Source: an uncultured Comamonadaceae bacterium
GTDB lineage: Bacteria > Pseudomonadota > Gammaproteobacteria > Burkholderiales > Burkholderiaceae
DNA: 64,000 nucleotides
Assembly (NCBI GenBank): GCA_946482595.1
Contig: CAMLSD010000011.1
Coordinates: 1-64,000, forward strand
Direction: 5' to 3'
Shown: positions 41,808 to 51,400 of the stretch, one piece after another
How the letters are laid out: the number at the start of each line of letters is the position of its first letter
Numbering within the stretch: position 1 is the stretch's first letter
The notes under the pieces: generated by a model
The model's database searches: none
What the model was told of the DNA's origin: nothing
What the model saw: the letters and a program-made list of their open reading frames with translations, nothing else
Translations under genes and position numbers: made by a program

Positions 41808-44800
41808 TCAGCCTCCCTGACCCAGCTCGCGCAGCAGCTCGGCCTCGGCCTCGGCGTCGCTCATTGCCTGCACCGCCGCCACCGCGGCGGTAGCGACCGG
41901 TGGTGCCTCACTCGTCGCTGCACTCGGCGCTGCCCTCGGCATGTCACGCGGTGCATCAGCGGCCGGCAGCTGGGTCAGCAGCCAGGTGGTCAGTGCCTGC
42001 AGCGTGGGATGGTCGAACACCAGCGTGGCCGGCAGTCGCAGGTCCAGCGCCTGGGCGATGGCATTGCGCAGCTCGACGGTCATCAGCGAGTCCATGCCCA
42101 GCTCGCGCAAGGGGCGCTGCGGGTCGACCGGCTGGGTGGCGGGCAGGCCCACGACACGGCGCAGGATGGTTTCGAGGTGCTGGGCCAGCAAGGTGGCGCG
42201 GGTGTCGGACGGTGCGGTGGCCAGGCGCTCGCGCAGGGCCTGCGCCACGGGTGCAGCGGCAGCCACCGGCGCGGCCGCGCTGCGCAGCAGCCGCGCATGG
42301 CAGCGCGGCACCTGCTGCCCATGCAGTCGCGCCAGATAGCGTGGCCAGTCCAGCGGCAGCACGGCGGCCTGGGTCGTGCCTCGGCCGATCAACTCGAACA
42401 ACACCTCGACTCCCTGTTGTGTGGGGATGGCGCGCACCCCCAGGTTCTCCCAACCGCTGTCATCGCGGGCCGCCGCCATGCCGCCTGCGGCCCACCGCCC
42501 CCATGCAATGCTCTGCCCCGGCAGGCCGCGGGCCCGCCGTGCGGCTGCCCAGGCGTCGAGTGTCGCATTGGCAGCGGCATACGCGGCTTGACCAGGCGCA
42601 CCCAACCAGGCGGCACCGGCCGAAAACGCAACGCAAAAATCGAGTTCGGCACCCTCAAGCAGGGCGTCGAGCTGCAGCGCGCCGCCAAGCTTGGGCGCGA
42701 GCAGCGCGTCCAGGCGGGTCGCATCGAGGCGGTCGACGAGCGCATCATCCAGCACACCGGCCGCATGCACCACCCCGCGCCAAGGGGGGGCGGTGTCATC
42801 GAACGGTCGCGCGGTGCGCCAGTCGCGCAGGTCGGCCACGTCGCGCTGCACCACCTGCACGTCGGCGCCAGTGGCTGCCAGCGCGTCGAGCACGGACCGG
42901 GTCGCCGGATCGGGCGCGCGACGCGCCAGCAGCACCAGATGGCGTGCACCGCGCTCGACCAGCCCACGCGCCACGGCCAGGCCGAGCGCACCCAGCCCGC
43001 CGGTCACCAGGTAGCGGCCGTCGGCCCGGATGCGCGCCGCGCTGGCGGGCGGCTGCAGGTCCTGGTGCAGCACAAGCTTGCCGCTGTGTCGCCCCTGTGC
43101 CATGGCACGCAAGGCCTCCTGGGGGCGCGACATGCGGTGCACCGCCACCGGCAGGGGCAACAACTGCCCGGCAGCGAGCCGCTGCACCAGGGTGGCCAGC
43201 AGGTCGGCCGCCAGCGCAGGCCGCTGGCGGCACTCGTCGCCCACGTCGAAGGCGAGGTAACGCCGCCCGGGCCAGCGCTCGGCCACCTGGGCCGGGTCCA
43301 GCAGGTCGCGCTTGCCCATCTCGAGGAACCGCCCGCCGGGGGCCAGCACGTCCAGCCCGGCCGCCACGAAGTCACCGGCCAGCGCATTGAGCACCACGTC
43401 CACACCCCGGCCGCCGGCGACGGCCAGCAGTTCGTCACGGAAGGCCAGGCTGCGCGAGTCGTAGACATGCGCCACCCCTTGGGCGCGCAAGGCCTCCCGC
43501 TTGGCCGGGCTGCCGGCGGTGGCATGCACCTGCGCGCCCAGCAGCCGGGCGAGCTGGACGGCCGCACTGCCCACACCGCCGGTGGCCGCGTGGATCAGCA
43601 CCGACTCGCCGGGGCGCAGGCCGGCAAGGTGTTCGAGCGCATAGCTTGCGGTCATGGCCGCCACCGGCAGCGCGGCGGCCTGCTCGCGGCTCAGGCCTGC
43701 CGGCCGCGGCACCACAAAGGCCTGCGGCACGCACACGGCCGTGCCCAGGCTGCCGGGGGCAAACGCCATCACCTCGTCACCCGGCGCAAGACCGGCCACG
43801 CCCGGGCCGACCGCAGCCACCACGCCGGCACATTCACCCCCGAGGGCCTCAACCCGGCCGGGGTAGACACCGAGCACACACAACACGTCACGGAAGTTCA
43901 GGCCGGCGTGCAGCACGTCGATCAGCACCTCGCCCGGGCCGGGCACGGGCCGGGGCACCGGCAGGGTCTGCAGGTCGTCGATCTGTCCCGAGGCCGCCGG
44001 CAGCAGCCGCCACGCCTGCCGCTCGGGCAGCGGCACATGGCGCAGCACCTGCGCCTGAGCGCTGCGGATGGCCCACTGGGTTTCCAGCGGGGCGGCCGCA
44101 GCCAGGGTGTGCGCGGCGGCCTGCAGATCGGGCTCGGCCGGTTCGGCCGGCAGGTCGAGCAGGCTGAGCTGCAGCGCCGGGTGTTCGGTGCCCGCGCTGC
44201 GGGCCAGTCCCCACCAGGCCGCGGCCCGCGGGTTCACCAGCTCCTGCGGCTGCACGGCCTGGGCGGCCCGGGTCAGCACCCACAGGCGCAGCGGCGTGGT
44301 CGGGCTGTCGGCGATCAGGGCCTGGATCAGGCCCAGGGTGTGATGCAACGGTACGCCACCCGACGCGCCCTGAGCGGGTGCCGACCCGCCCTGGCAGGCC
44401 AGCACCTGCAGCGGCTGGCCGGGCCAGCGGGAGCGGGCCTGCTGCAAGGCCGCCGCCACATCGGCCGGCTCGGCCACGGCCATCACCTCACTGCCCTGCG
44501 CCGCAAGCGCACGCCCGAGGGCGGCCGCCAGCATCGCGCCCTGCGGTTCATGCACCAGCAGCGTGGGCCAGGACAGGCGGCACAACGGCGAGCCGGGCGG
44601 CAGCAGCGCGGCTTCTTCGTCAGCGCCAACCCACTGCGGCACCAGGCTGGCGGCCAGCAGCGCACCCACCTCGCCCTCTCCCTCGCCTTCGCCCGCGCGC
44701 ATCACAGCCGTTTCGGCGCGGCGCAGCCGCAGGCCGTCGACCCGTGCCACCGGGCGGCCCTGTTCGTCCCAGACCGTCAGGTCGGCACGGCGGGTGCCGG

Positions 44801-47800
44801 CGGTGTTGTCGTCGCGCAGGCGGGCGTGACACCACAGGGCCGTGCCCGGTGTGTGCCACCAGTGCAGTTGGTCAATCGCCTGCGGCACCCACAGCCCGTC
44901 GCCGCCCTCATCGCCGTCACCACCGGCGAGGAAGGCGAGGTGAAAGCAGCCATCGAGCAGCACCGGGTGCAGGCACACCGCCTGCCCGCCGAGCTGCCCG
45001 GGTGTGTCGCAGGCGACCCGGCCCACGGCCTCGCCGGGTGCCACCTGGATGTGCTGCAGGCTGCGAAAGGCCGGCCCGAACTCCACGCCCTGTTCGTGCA
45101 GGCGATCGTAGAAGCGATGTGGGTCGACCGCCTGCTGGCAGCGGGCCAGGGCCGCGGCCCAGGGCGCGGGTGCAGCCGCAGGTGCGGCGGCCGGTGCAGC
45201 CTCGCCACGCGCCAGCACGGCCTGGGCAAAACAGGGCCAGGGTGTGGGCTCGTCGGCCTGGCCCGGCGGGGCATCGGGTGCGTGGCAGCACTCGGCTGAC
45301 CAGTCGCCCCCGGCCTGCGGCTGCAGCACGGTCTGCACCGTCACGCTGCGCGACTCAGGCAGCACCAGCGGCGCCAGCAGCTGCACGGCCGCCAGCTTCA
45401 GCGGGCCCGGCCCCAGCCGCTGCTGCGCCGCCTGCAGCAGCAGTTCGGTGGTGGCGCTGCCCGGCCACACGGTGCGGCCCCGCAGCCGGTGCTCGCGCAA
45501 CAGGCCGTGCGCGGCGGCACCGGCCTCGGTTTCATGCACCACGGTGTCGCCCGCCAGGCGCAGGCGGCGCCCGAGCAGGCCGGGCGCGGCATCACCTGCC
45601 GCCGCACTGCCGGCCCGCGCGTGCGGTGCCGGCGCGGCCTCAGGCGCATCGATCCAGTAGCGCTGGCGCTGGTAGGGGTAGCGGGGCAGGGCCACGGCGG
45701 TGCGCGCCTGGCGACCGGCGACGCCGCTCCAGTCGTTGGTCACGCCGTCCACATAGGCCTGGGCCAGTGCGGCGCGGTCGGCGGCCAGGTCGCCCGGACC
45801 GCGGCGCAGCGCGCCCAGCCAGGTGATGCCGGCCTGTGGCAGACAGCGCCGCCCCAGGCCGCACAGCACCGGATGCGGCCCCAGCTCGATCACGTGGGTG
45901 ATGCCCTGCTCGGCCACGACACGGATGGCCTGCGCATGCCGCACGGGTGCTGCGGCCTGACGCACCCAGTAATCCGCCGAGCCCCAGCCGGCATCGGCCA
46001 GCTGGCCACTGAGCGTGGACACGATGGGCAGGGTCGCCGCCCGGGGCTGCAGCCCGCGTGCAGCATCGTCGAGCGCCGCCAGCATCGGCTGCATCAGCGG
46101 CGAATGGAAGGCATGCGACACCGGCAGCGGCTCGCAACGCACACCACGCTGCGCCAGGGCAGCGCACAGCGCGGCCACGGCAGCACCGTCACCGGACACC
46201 ACGGTTTCGTCGTCGGCATTGAAACCGGCGAGTGCCACCGGGCCCAGGCCGGGCGGCAAGGCCTGCAGCGCCTGGGCCACGGTGGCCTCGTCGGCCATCA
46301 CCGCGGCCATCGCACCGCCGGCCGGCAGCGCCTGCATCAGGGCACCGCGGCGCACCACCAGCCGGGCCGCCTCGTCCAGCGTCAGCACCCCGGCGCAGCA
46401 GGCCGCGGCGAACTCGCCCACCGAGTGGCCCATCACGACGGACGGCACCACGCCGCGGTCGAGCCACAGCCGGGTCAGTGCCCATTCGATCGCAAACAGC
46501 GCGGGCTGGGTCAGGGCCGTCTGGTTGAGCGCGACGGCGTCGTCGCCCCACATGCGCCCGCGCAGCGAGTCGCCAATCAGCGGATCGATGACTGCCGCGG
46601 CCTCGGCCAGCGCGTCACGGAACACCGGCTCGGCGGCCGCCAGCGAACGCCCCATGCCGGGGTACTGGGCCCCCTGGCCGGTGTAGACGAAGGCCACGCG
46701 CGGGCGGCGGCCCCGGGCCGGCTGGCCGGCCCAGCATCCGGCCGCAGCAGCATCGCCCGCGCTGGCCTGCGCGGCAAGGCGCAGGCGCTCGGCGAGTTCG
46801 TTCACGTCGGCCCCGCTCACCGCCAGGCGATGCGGCCCATGGGCGCGCGCGGCGCTGGCTGCACGGGTGTAGGTGGCCAGGTCGGTGTCGCCCTGCGCCT
46901 GCAGCCGATCGGCGTGCCGACGTGCCAGCTCGGCCAGCGCCGGCTCACACCGTGCCGACAGCGTGAGCAGCCAGGGGCCCGGGTGCGGCTCGGCGGCCGG
47001 TGCCGTGTCGGCGGGGGCCGCGGCGGGCGCTTCTTCAAGCACCACATGCGCATTGGTGCCGCTGAAGCCGAAGCCGCTGACGGCCGCCAGCCGGCGCCCG
47101 TGCCGAGGGGCCCATTCGTGCAGCCGGGTGGGCAGCAGCACCGGCAGCCGGGTCCAGTCGATGTGGGGCGACGGGGTGTGGAAGTGCACATTGGCCGGGA
47201 TCTGACGATGCTGCATGGCCAGCACCACCTTGATCAGGCCGGTGACGCCCGACGCGGCTTCGAGGTGGCCCACATTGGTCTTGACCGCCCCGAGGCACAG
47301 CGGGTCGGCGGCCTCGCGGCCGGCGCCGTAGACGGCGGCAATCGCCTCGACCTCGATCGGGTCGCCCAGCGTCGTGCCGGTGCCGTGGGTCTCGACATAG
47401 CTCACCTCGGTGGGCGCCACACGGGCATTGGCCAGGGCCTCGCGGAACACCGCCGCCTGGGCCAGCCCGTTGGGCACGGTGAGCCCGCTGCTCGGGCCGT
47501 CCTGGTTGACCGCCGAGCCGCGCACCAGGGCCCAGATGCGGTCGCCGTCGGCCTGCGCATCGGACAGGCGCTTGAGCAGCACCACGCCGCAGCCCTCGGC
47601 CCGCACGAAACCATCGGCCGCGGCGTCGAAGGTCTTGCAGCGGCCATCGGGCGAAAGCATGCCCCAGCGCGACAGCGACATCAGCATCTCGGGCGCCAGC
47701 AGCAGGTTGACGCCGCCGGCAATCGCCATGCGGCACTCGCCGTCGCGCAGGCTGCGGCAGGCACGGTCGATCGCCACCAGCGACGATGAACAGGCCGTGT

Positions 47801-48413
47801 CCATCGCGATGCTCGGCCCGTGCAGCCCGAGCAGGTAGGAGATGCGCCCGGCCGCAGCATTCAGCGTGTTGCCCGAGGCCACATAGGCGTCGATCCGGGC
47901 CGGCGGCAGCCGGTCGGTCAGCAGGCGCAGGTAGTCGGTGGTGGTCAGGCCGATGAACACGCCGGTGCGCGAGCCGCGCAGGCTGTCGCTGGGGATGCCG
48001 GCCAGCTCCAGCGCCTCCCAGACCACCTCGAGCAGCAGGCGGTGCTGCGGGTCCAGGCACTGGGCCTCGCGCCCGCTGATGCCGAAAAAGTCGGCATCGA
48101 AACGCTGCACGTCATCGAGCAGGCCGGCGCGATGCAGCACGCGGTGTTCACCCTGAGGGTCGGGGCGGCTGTAGCGGGCCACGTCCCAGCGGCTGTCGGG
48201 AATGTCGACCACGGCATCGCCCCCCCGGGCCAGCAGGTCCCAGAAGGCCTCGGGGCCGTCGGCCCCCGGCAGCCGGCAGCCCAGGCCGACGATGGCCAGC
48301 GGCTCGTGGCGCGCCGCCTCGGCGGCCTCCAGGCGTTCACGCATGCGGCGCAGGGCCTGCAGCGCCTGGCGCTCGATGTCGCTGCTGTTGCGGGGCGAAG
48401 GGTCGGCACTCAT
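41808..48413 (-). CDS. Type I PKS C: KS-AT-DH-ER-KR-ACP, KR catalytic Ser replaced
   Basis: A single module of 2201 residues. Docking helix 11-35; KS 37-462 (Cys208, His343, His383); AT 571-867 (Ser664, HAFH 767-770, malonyl type); DH 945-1232 (His975, Gly979, Pro984, Asp1154 in DGCFH); ER about 1490-1783 (HAATGGVG); KR 1798-1980 (TGGLGALG, LDD, Lys1908, Tyr1945); ACP with Ser2109; MSDAEAEAELL tail. The residue 13 before the KR Tyr, the catalytic Ser in A, B, E, F and G, is Ala1932 (FSAG instead of FSSG). Ser1931 is one position away. If the KR still works the unit is unbranched CH2-CH2; if not, DH and ER would be idle and a ketone would remain. Confidence 0.92.
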   Translation of the reverse strand: MSADPSPRNSSDIERQALQALRRMRERLEAAEAARHEPLAIVGLGCRLPGADGPEAFWDLLARGGDAVVDIPDSRWDVARYSRPDPQGEHRVLHRAGLLDDVQRFDADFFGISGREAQCLDPQHRLLLEVVWEALELAGIPSDSLRGSRTGVFIGLTTTDYLRLLTDRLPPARIDAYVASGNTLNAAAGRISYLLGLHGPSIAMDTACSSSLVAIDRACRSLRDGECRMAIAGGVNLLLAPEMLMSLSRWGMLSPDGRCKTFDAAADGFVRAEGCGVVLLKRLSDAQADGDRIWALVRGSAVNQDGPSSGLTVPNGLAQAAVFREALANARVAPTEVSYVETHGTGTTLGDPIEVEAIAAVYGAGREAADPLCLGAVKTNVGHLEAASGVTGLIKVVLAMQHRQIPANVHFHTPSPHIDWTRLPVLLPTRLHEWAPRHGRRLAAVSGFGFSGTNAHVVLEEAPAAAPADTAPAAEPHPGPWLLTLSARCEPALAELARRHADRLQAQGDTDLATYTRAASAARAHGPHRLAVSGADVNELAERLRLAAQASAGDAAAAGCWAGQPARGRRPRVAFVYTGQGAQYPGMGRSLAAAEPVFRDALAEAAAVIDPLIGDSLRGRMWGDDAVALNQTALTQPALFAIEWALTRLWLDRGVVPSVVMGHSVGEFAAACCAGVLTLDEAARLVVRRGALMQALPAGGAMAAVMADEATVAQALQALPPGLGPVALAGFNADDETVVSGDGAAVAALCAALAQRGVRCEPLPVSHAFHSPLMQPMLAALDDAARGLQPRAATLPIVSTLSGQLADAGWGSADYWVRQAAAPVRHAQAIRVVAEQGITHVIELGPHPVLCGLGRRCLPQAGITWLGALRRGPGDLAADRAALAQAYVDGVTNDWSGVAGRQARTAVALPRYPYQRQRYWIDAPEAAPAPHARAGSAAAGDAAPGLLGRRLRLAGDTVVHETEAGAAAHGLLREHRLRGRTVWPGSATTELLLQAAQQRLGPGPLKLAAVQLLAPLVLPESRSVTVQTVLQPQAGGDWSAECCHAPDAPPGQADEPTPWPCFAQAVLARGEAAPAAAPAAAPAPWAAALARCQQAVDPHRFYDRLHEQGVEFGPAFRSLQHIQVAPGEAVGRVACDTPGQLGGQAVCLHPVLLDGCFHLAFLAGGDGDEGGDGLWVPQAIDQLHWWHTPGTALWCHARLRDDNTAGTRRADLTVWDEQGRPVARVDGLRLRRAETAVMRAGEGEGEGEVGALLAASLVPQWVGADEEAALLPPGSPLCRLSWPTLLVHEPQGAMLAAALGRALAAQGSEVMAVAEPADVAAALQQARSRWPGQPLQVLACQGGSAPAQGASGGVPLHHTLGLIQALIADSPTTPLRLWVLTRAAQAVQPQELVNPRAAAWWGLARSAGTEHPALQLSLLDLPAEPAEPDLQAAAHTLAAAAPLETQWAIRSAQAQVLRHVPLPERQAWRLLPAASGQIDDLQTLPVPRPVPGPGEVLIDVLHAGLNFRDVLCVLGVYPGRVEALGGECAGVVAAVGPGVAGLAPGDEVMAFAPGSLGTAVCVPQAFVVPRPAGLSREQAAALPVAAMTASYALEHLAGLRPGESVLIHAATGGVGSAAVQLARLLGAQVHATAGSPAKREALRAQGVAHVYDSRSLAFRDELLAVAGGRGVDVVLNALAGDFVAAGLDVLAPGGRFLEMGKRDLLDPAQVAERWPGRRYLAFDVGDECRQRPALAADLLATLVQRLAAGQLLPLPVAVHRMSRPQEALRAMAQGRHSGKLVLHQDLQPPASAARIRADGRYLVTGGLGALGLAVARGLVERGARHLVLLARRAPDPATRSVLDALAATGADVQVVQRDVADLRDWRTARPFDDTAPPWRGVVHAAGVLDDALVDRLDATRLDALLAPKLGGALQLDALLEGAELDFCVAFSAGAAWLGAPGQAAYAAANATLDAWAAARRARGLPGQSIAWGRWAAGGMAAARDDSGWENLGVRAIPTQQGVEVLFELIGRGTTQAAVLPLDWPRYLARLHGQQVPRCHARLLRSAAAPVAAAAPVAQALRERLATAPSDTRATLLAQHLETILRRVVGLPATQPVDPQRPLRELGMDSLMTVELRNAIAQALDLRLPATLVFDHPTLQALTTWLLTQLPAADAPRDMPRAAPSAATSEAPPVATAAVAAVQAMSDAEAEAELLRELGQGG

Positions 48414-51400
48414 CGGCGGCTCGGCTCTGGGGGGTGGTCGTCGAGCAGGTCACCGAACTCGGCCAGCAGTTCGGCGCGCACCTGTTCATCGGACAGGGCG
48501 GCAACCTCGCTGGCCGGCGCGGCGGCCGCCGGTGCCGCCGGCATGGCGGCTGGTGCAGGCGCTGCCGCCGCCGGGCTGGCCGTGCCGCCCAGGCGCTCGA
48601 GCAGGTGGGCGGCGAGTGCCTCGATCGACGGGAAGTTGAAGGTCAGCGTGGCCGGCAGCGACTCGCCCAGGGCGGCCGACAGGCGACGGCGCAACTGCAC
48701 GGCCATCAGCGAGTCCAGGCCGAGGTCGAAAAAGCCGGTGCGCTCGCCGATGCTGTCGGGCGGCAGCCCCAGCACACGGCCCAGCTCCTGGCGCACCAGC
48801 GCGGTGACCCGATCGGCACGATGCGCCGCGCTGGCGCCCTGCAGTTGCGCACGCCAGGCGGACGCATCGGGGGCCGCACTCGACGGGGCCGCCGTGGCGG
48901 TCTGCGACGCTGTAGCAGGTGCGGCGGCAGGCGGTGCGGTGAACAGGCGAGCCAGCTCGGCCAGCATCGGCCGCGGGCCATGCACCTGGTAGGCCTCCAG
49001 GGCGATCGGCCAGTCGACCCGGGCCACGACCTGCTGGCGCACACCGGCACCCACCAGATCGCTCAGCCAGCCGAAGGCCTGCTCATCGGGCAGTTCACGC
49101 AGGCCGAGGGCTTCGGTGTTGCCACGCCTTGCCATGCCCTGCGCCCGTTCGTCGTGCCAGGTGCCCCAGTCGACACACACCGCCGGCAGGCCACGCGCAG
49201 CACGCCAGCCGGCCATGGCCTGCAGGAACTGGTTGGCCGCGGCATAGGCGGCCAGCCCCTTGGCACCCAGCACGGTCGTGATCGACGAAAACAGCACAAA
49301 GAGGTCGCACTGCGGCCCGGCCAGCTGTTCATGCAGCCACCAGGTGCCGTCGGTCTTGGCACGCATGGCCGCCAGCAGCGCGGGCAGGTCCTGCCCGGCC
49401 AATGCGCAGGGCTCGAAGCCGGCCGCGGCATGCACCACGCCCCGGATCGGGTGGCCGGCTGCGCGAGCGCGCTCGAACACGGCCGCCACGTCGGCACGCC
49501 GCGCCACGTCACCGCGTTCGGTGTGCAGCGTCACGCCCTGGGCGTGCAGCCGGGCCTGCAGGCCCGCCAGCCGCGTGGCATCGGCGGCCTGTGGCCCCTG
49601 GCGCCCCATCAGCACGATGTGGCGCGCACCCAGCCCCGCCAGCCAGCGGGCGATGCGTGGGCCCAGGCTGCCGTAGCCGCCGGTGACGAGGTAAGCCCCC
49701 TCGGCCGACAGCGTGGGCGCCGCCGCGCCGGGCCGGGCCGTTGGTTGCAGCCGCGGCACGTGGCGACCCGAGCGCCGCCAGGCCACCTGGTCGTCAGCGT
49801 CTTTTCGCTGCAGTTCATGCCGCACCGCGGCGGCCGCTTCAGTGGGCGCAAGGGCCGGGTCCAGATCGACCAGGCCACCCCAGGCCGCCGGATGTTCCAG
49901 TGCCATCGAGCGGCCCCAGCCCCACAGTGGCGCCTGTGCCAGCGCGACGTCGGCCTCGCCGGGTTCAACCACCTGGGCGCCTTCGGTGACGATCCACAGC
50001 CGCGCGCCGCCGGACTGCGACGATCGGGGCGAGGCCAGGGCCTGGCCGAGCCGCACGGCCGGGGCCAGCGCCGCGGCCAGCGCCGCCTCGGGCGACTGGC
50101 CCGCATCGGGCACCACCGGGGTGTCCCACACCACCACACCGTGCAGCCCGGCAAGTTGCTCGTCGAGCAACACCTGCGGCATGGCGAGCACGGCCTCGGG
50201 CGCCAGCAGTCGGGCGGTCTGCCCGGCCGCCGCCAGGGTGTCGGCCAGGGCCTGCCGCGCGCCGTGTGCCGGCCCGACCAGCCACCAGCCGCCGCCGGGG
50301 CTGAGCGTCGTTGCCGTTGTCGTTGGCGCTGCCGCGGCACGTGCCACCAGCAGGGCCTGCGGATGCAGCGCCCGCGCCGAGAGCTCGGCACCCACGGCCA
50401 CGACCTCGTCGAAGCCGCTGTCGCGCAGCAGCGGCAGCCAGGCGTCGAGCGGCAGGGTCGGGTCGCGCTGGCGCAGCCCGGGGTCGCGAAAGCGCCACCA
50501 GCCGGCCGTCAGGCCGAAGGTGAGCGAGGTCCAGCGCCGCGGCGTGAGGGTCTCCAGCAGCACCAGCAGACCGCCGGGCGCGAGCAGCGACCTCGCCTGG
50601 GCCAGCGACTCGCGCAGATCGCCCGTCGCATGGATGACGTTGGACGCCACGACCACGTCAAAGCTGCCCGGCGCCAGGCCCTGGGTCGCCACGGGTTGTT
50701 CGATGTCGAGCGTGCGGGTCTCGAAGGCGTCACCCCAGTGCGCAAAACGCTGGCGTGCCGCATCCAGGAAACCCGCGGACAGGTCGGTGAAGCAGTACGG
50801 CGTGCCGGGTGGCAGCACGTCGAGCAGGCAGGCGGTGGTGGCGCCGGTGCCGGCGCCGATCTCCAGCACCCGCACCGGAGCACCCCCACGCTGCTGCACG
50901 GCCAGCGCGACGGTGCGCGCCAGCAGCGGGTTGTAGACCCGCGAGGCCCCGGCGTCGCGATACAGGGTGCTCGCCGACACAGTGTCGTCGTCGGGGAACA
51001 GCAGGCTCAAGGGCTCGACGCGGCCGCGCAGCACGTCGGCCAGGGCGGCGCCACAACGCTCCAGCAGGGCCAGCTCGATGCGCCCGGCCTCCGCCGGGCT
51101 GAACGGCACTGCCGGCCGGGGCAGCGCGGCCGCGGGCATCACCCGCAGGCCGTTGCCGTCGCGCTGCAGCACGCCTTCGTCGCCGAGGATGTCGAGCACC
51201 CGCTCCCACAGCCGGGCATGGCGTGCGGCCACGCCGTGGGCCTGCGGGTCGGCAGAGACGTGCCGGTCGGGCACCAGCGGGCCGGCCAGGGCCAGCACCG
51301 CGGCCAGCGCATGCTCGGCGGCGCGGCGTTCGACCCGGGCCATCAGATCGGATTCACCCGCCAGCTCGGCCGCGCCCGGCAGGGCCTGCGCGGCGGTCGC

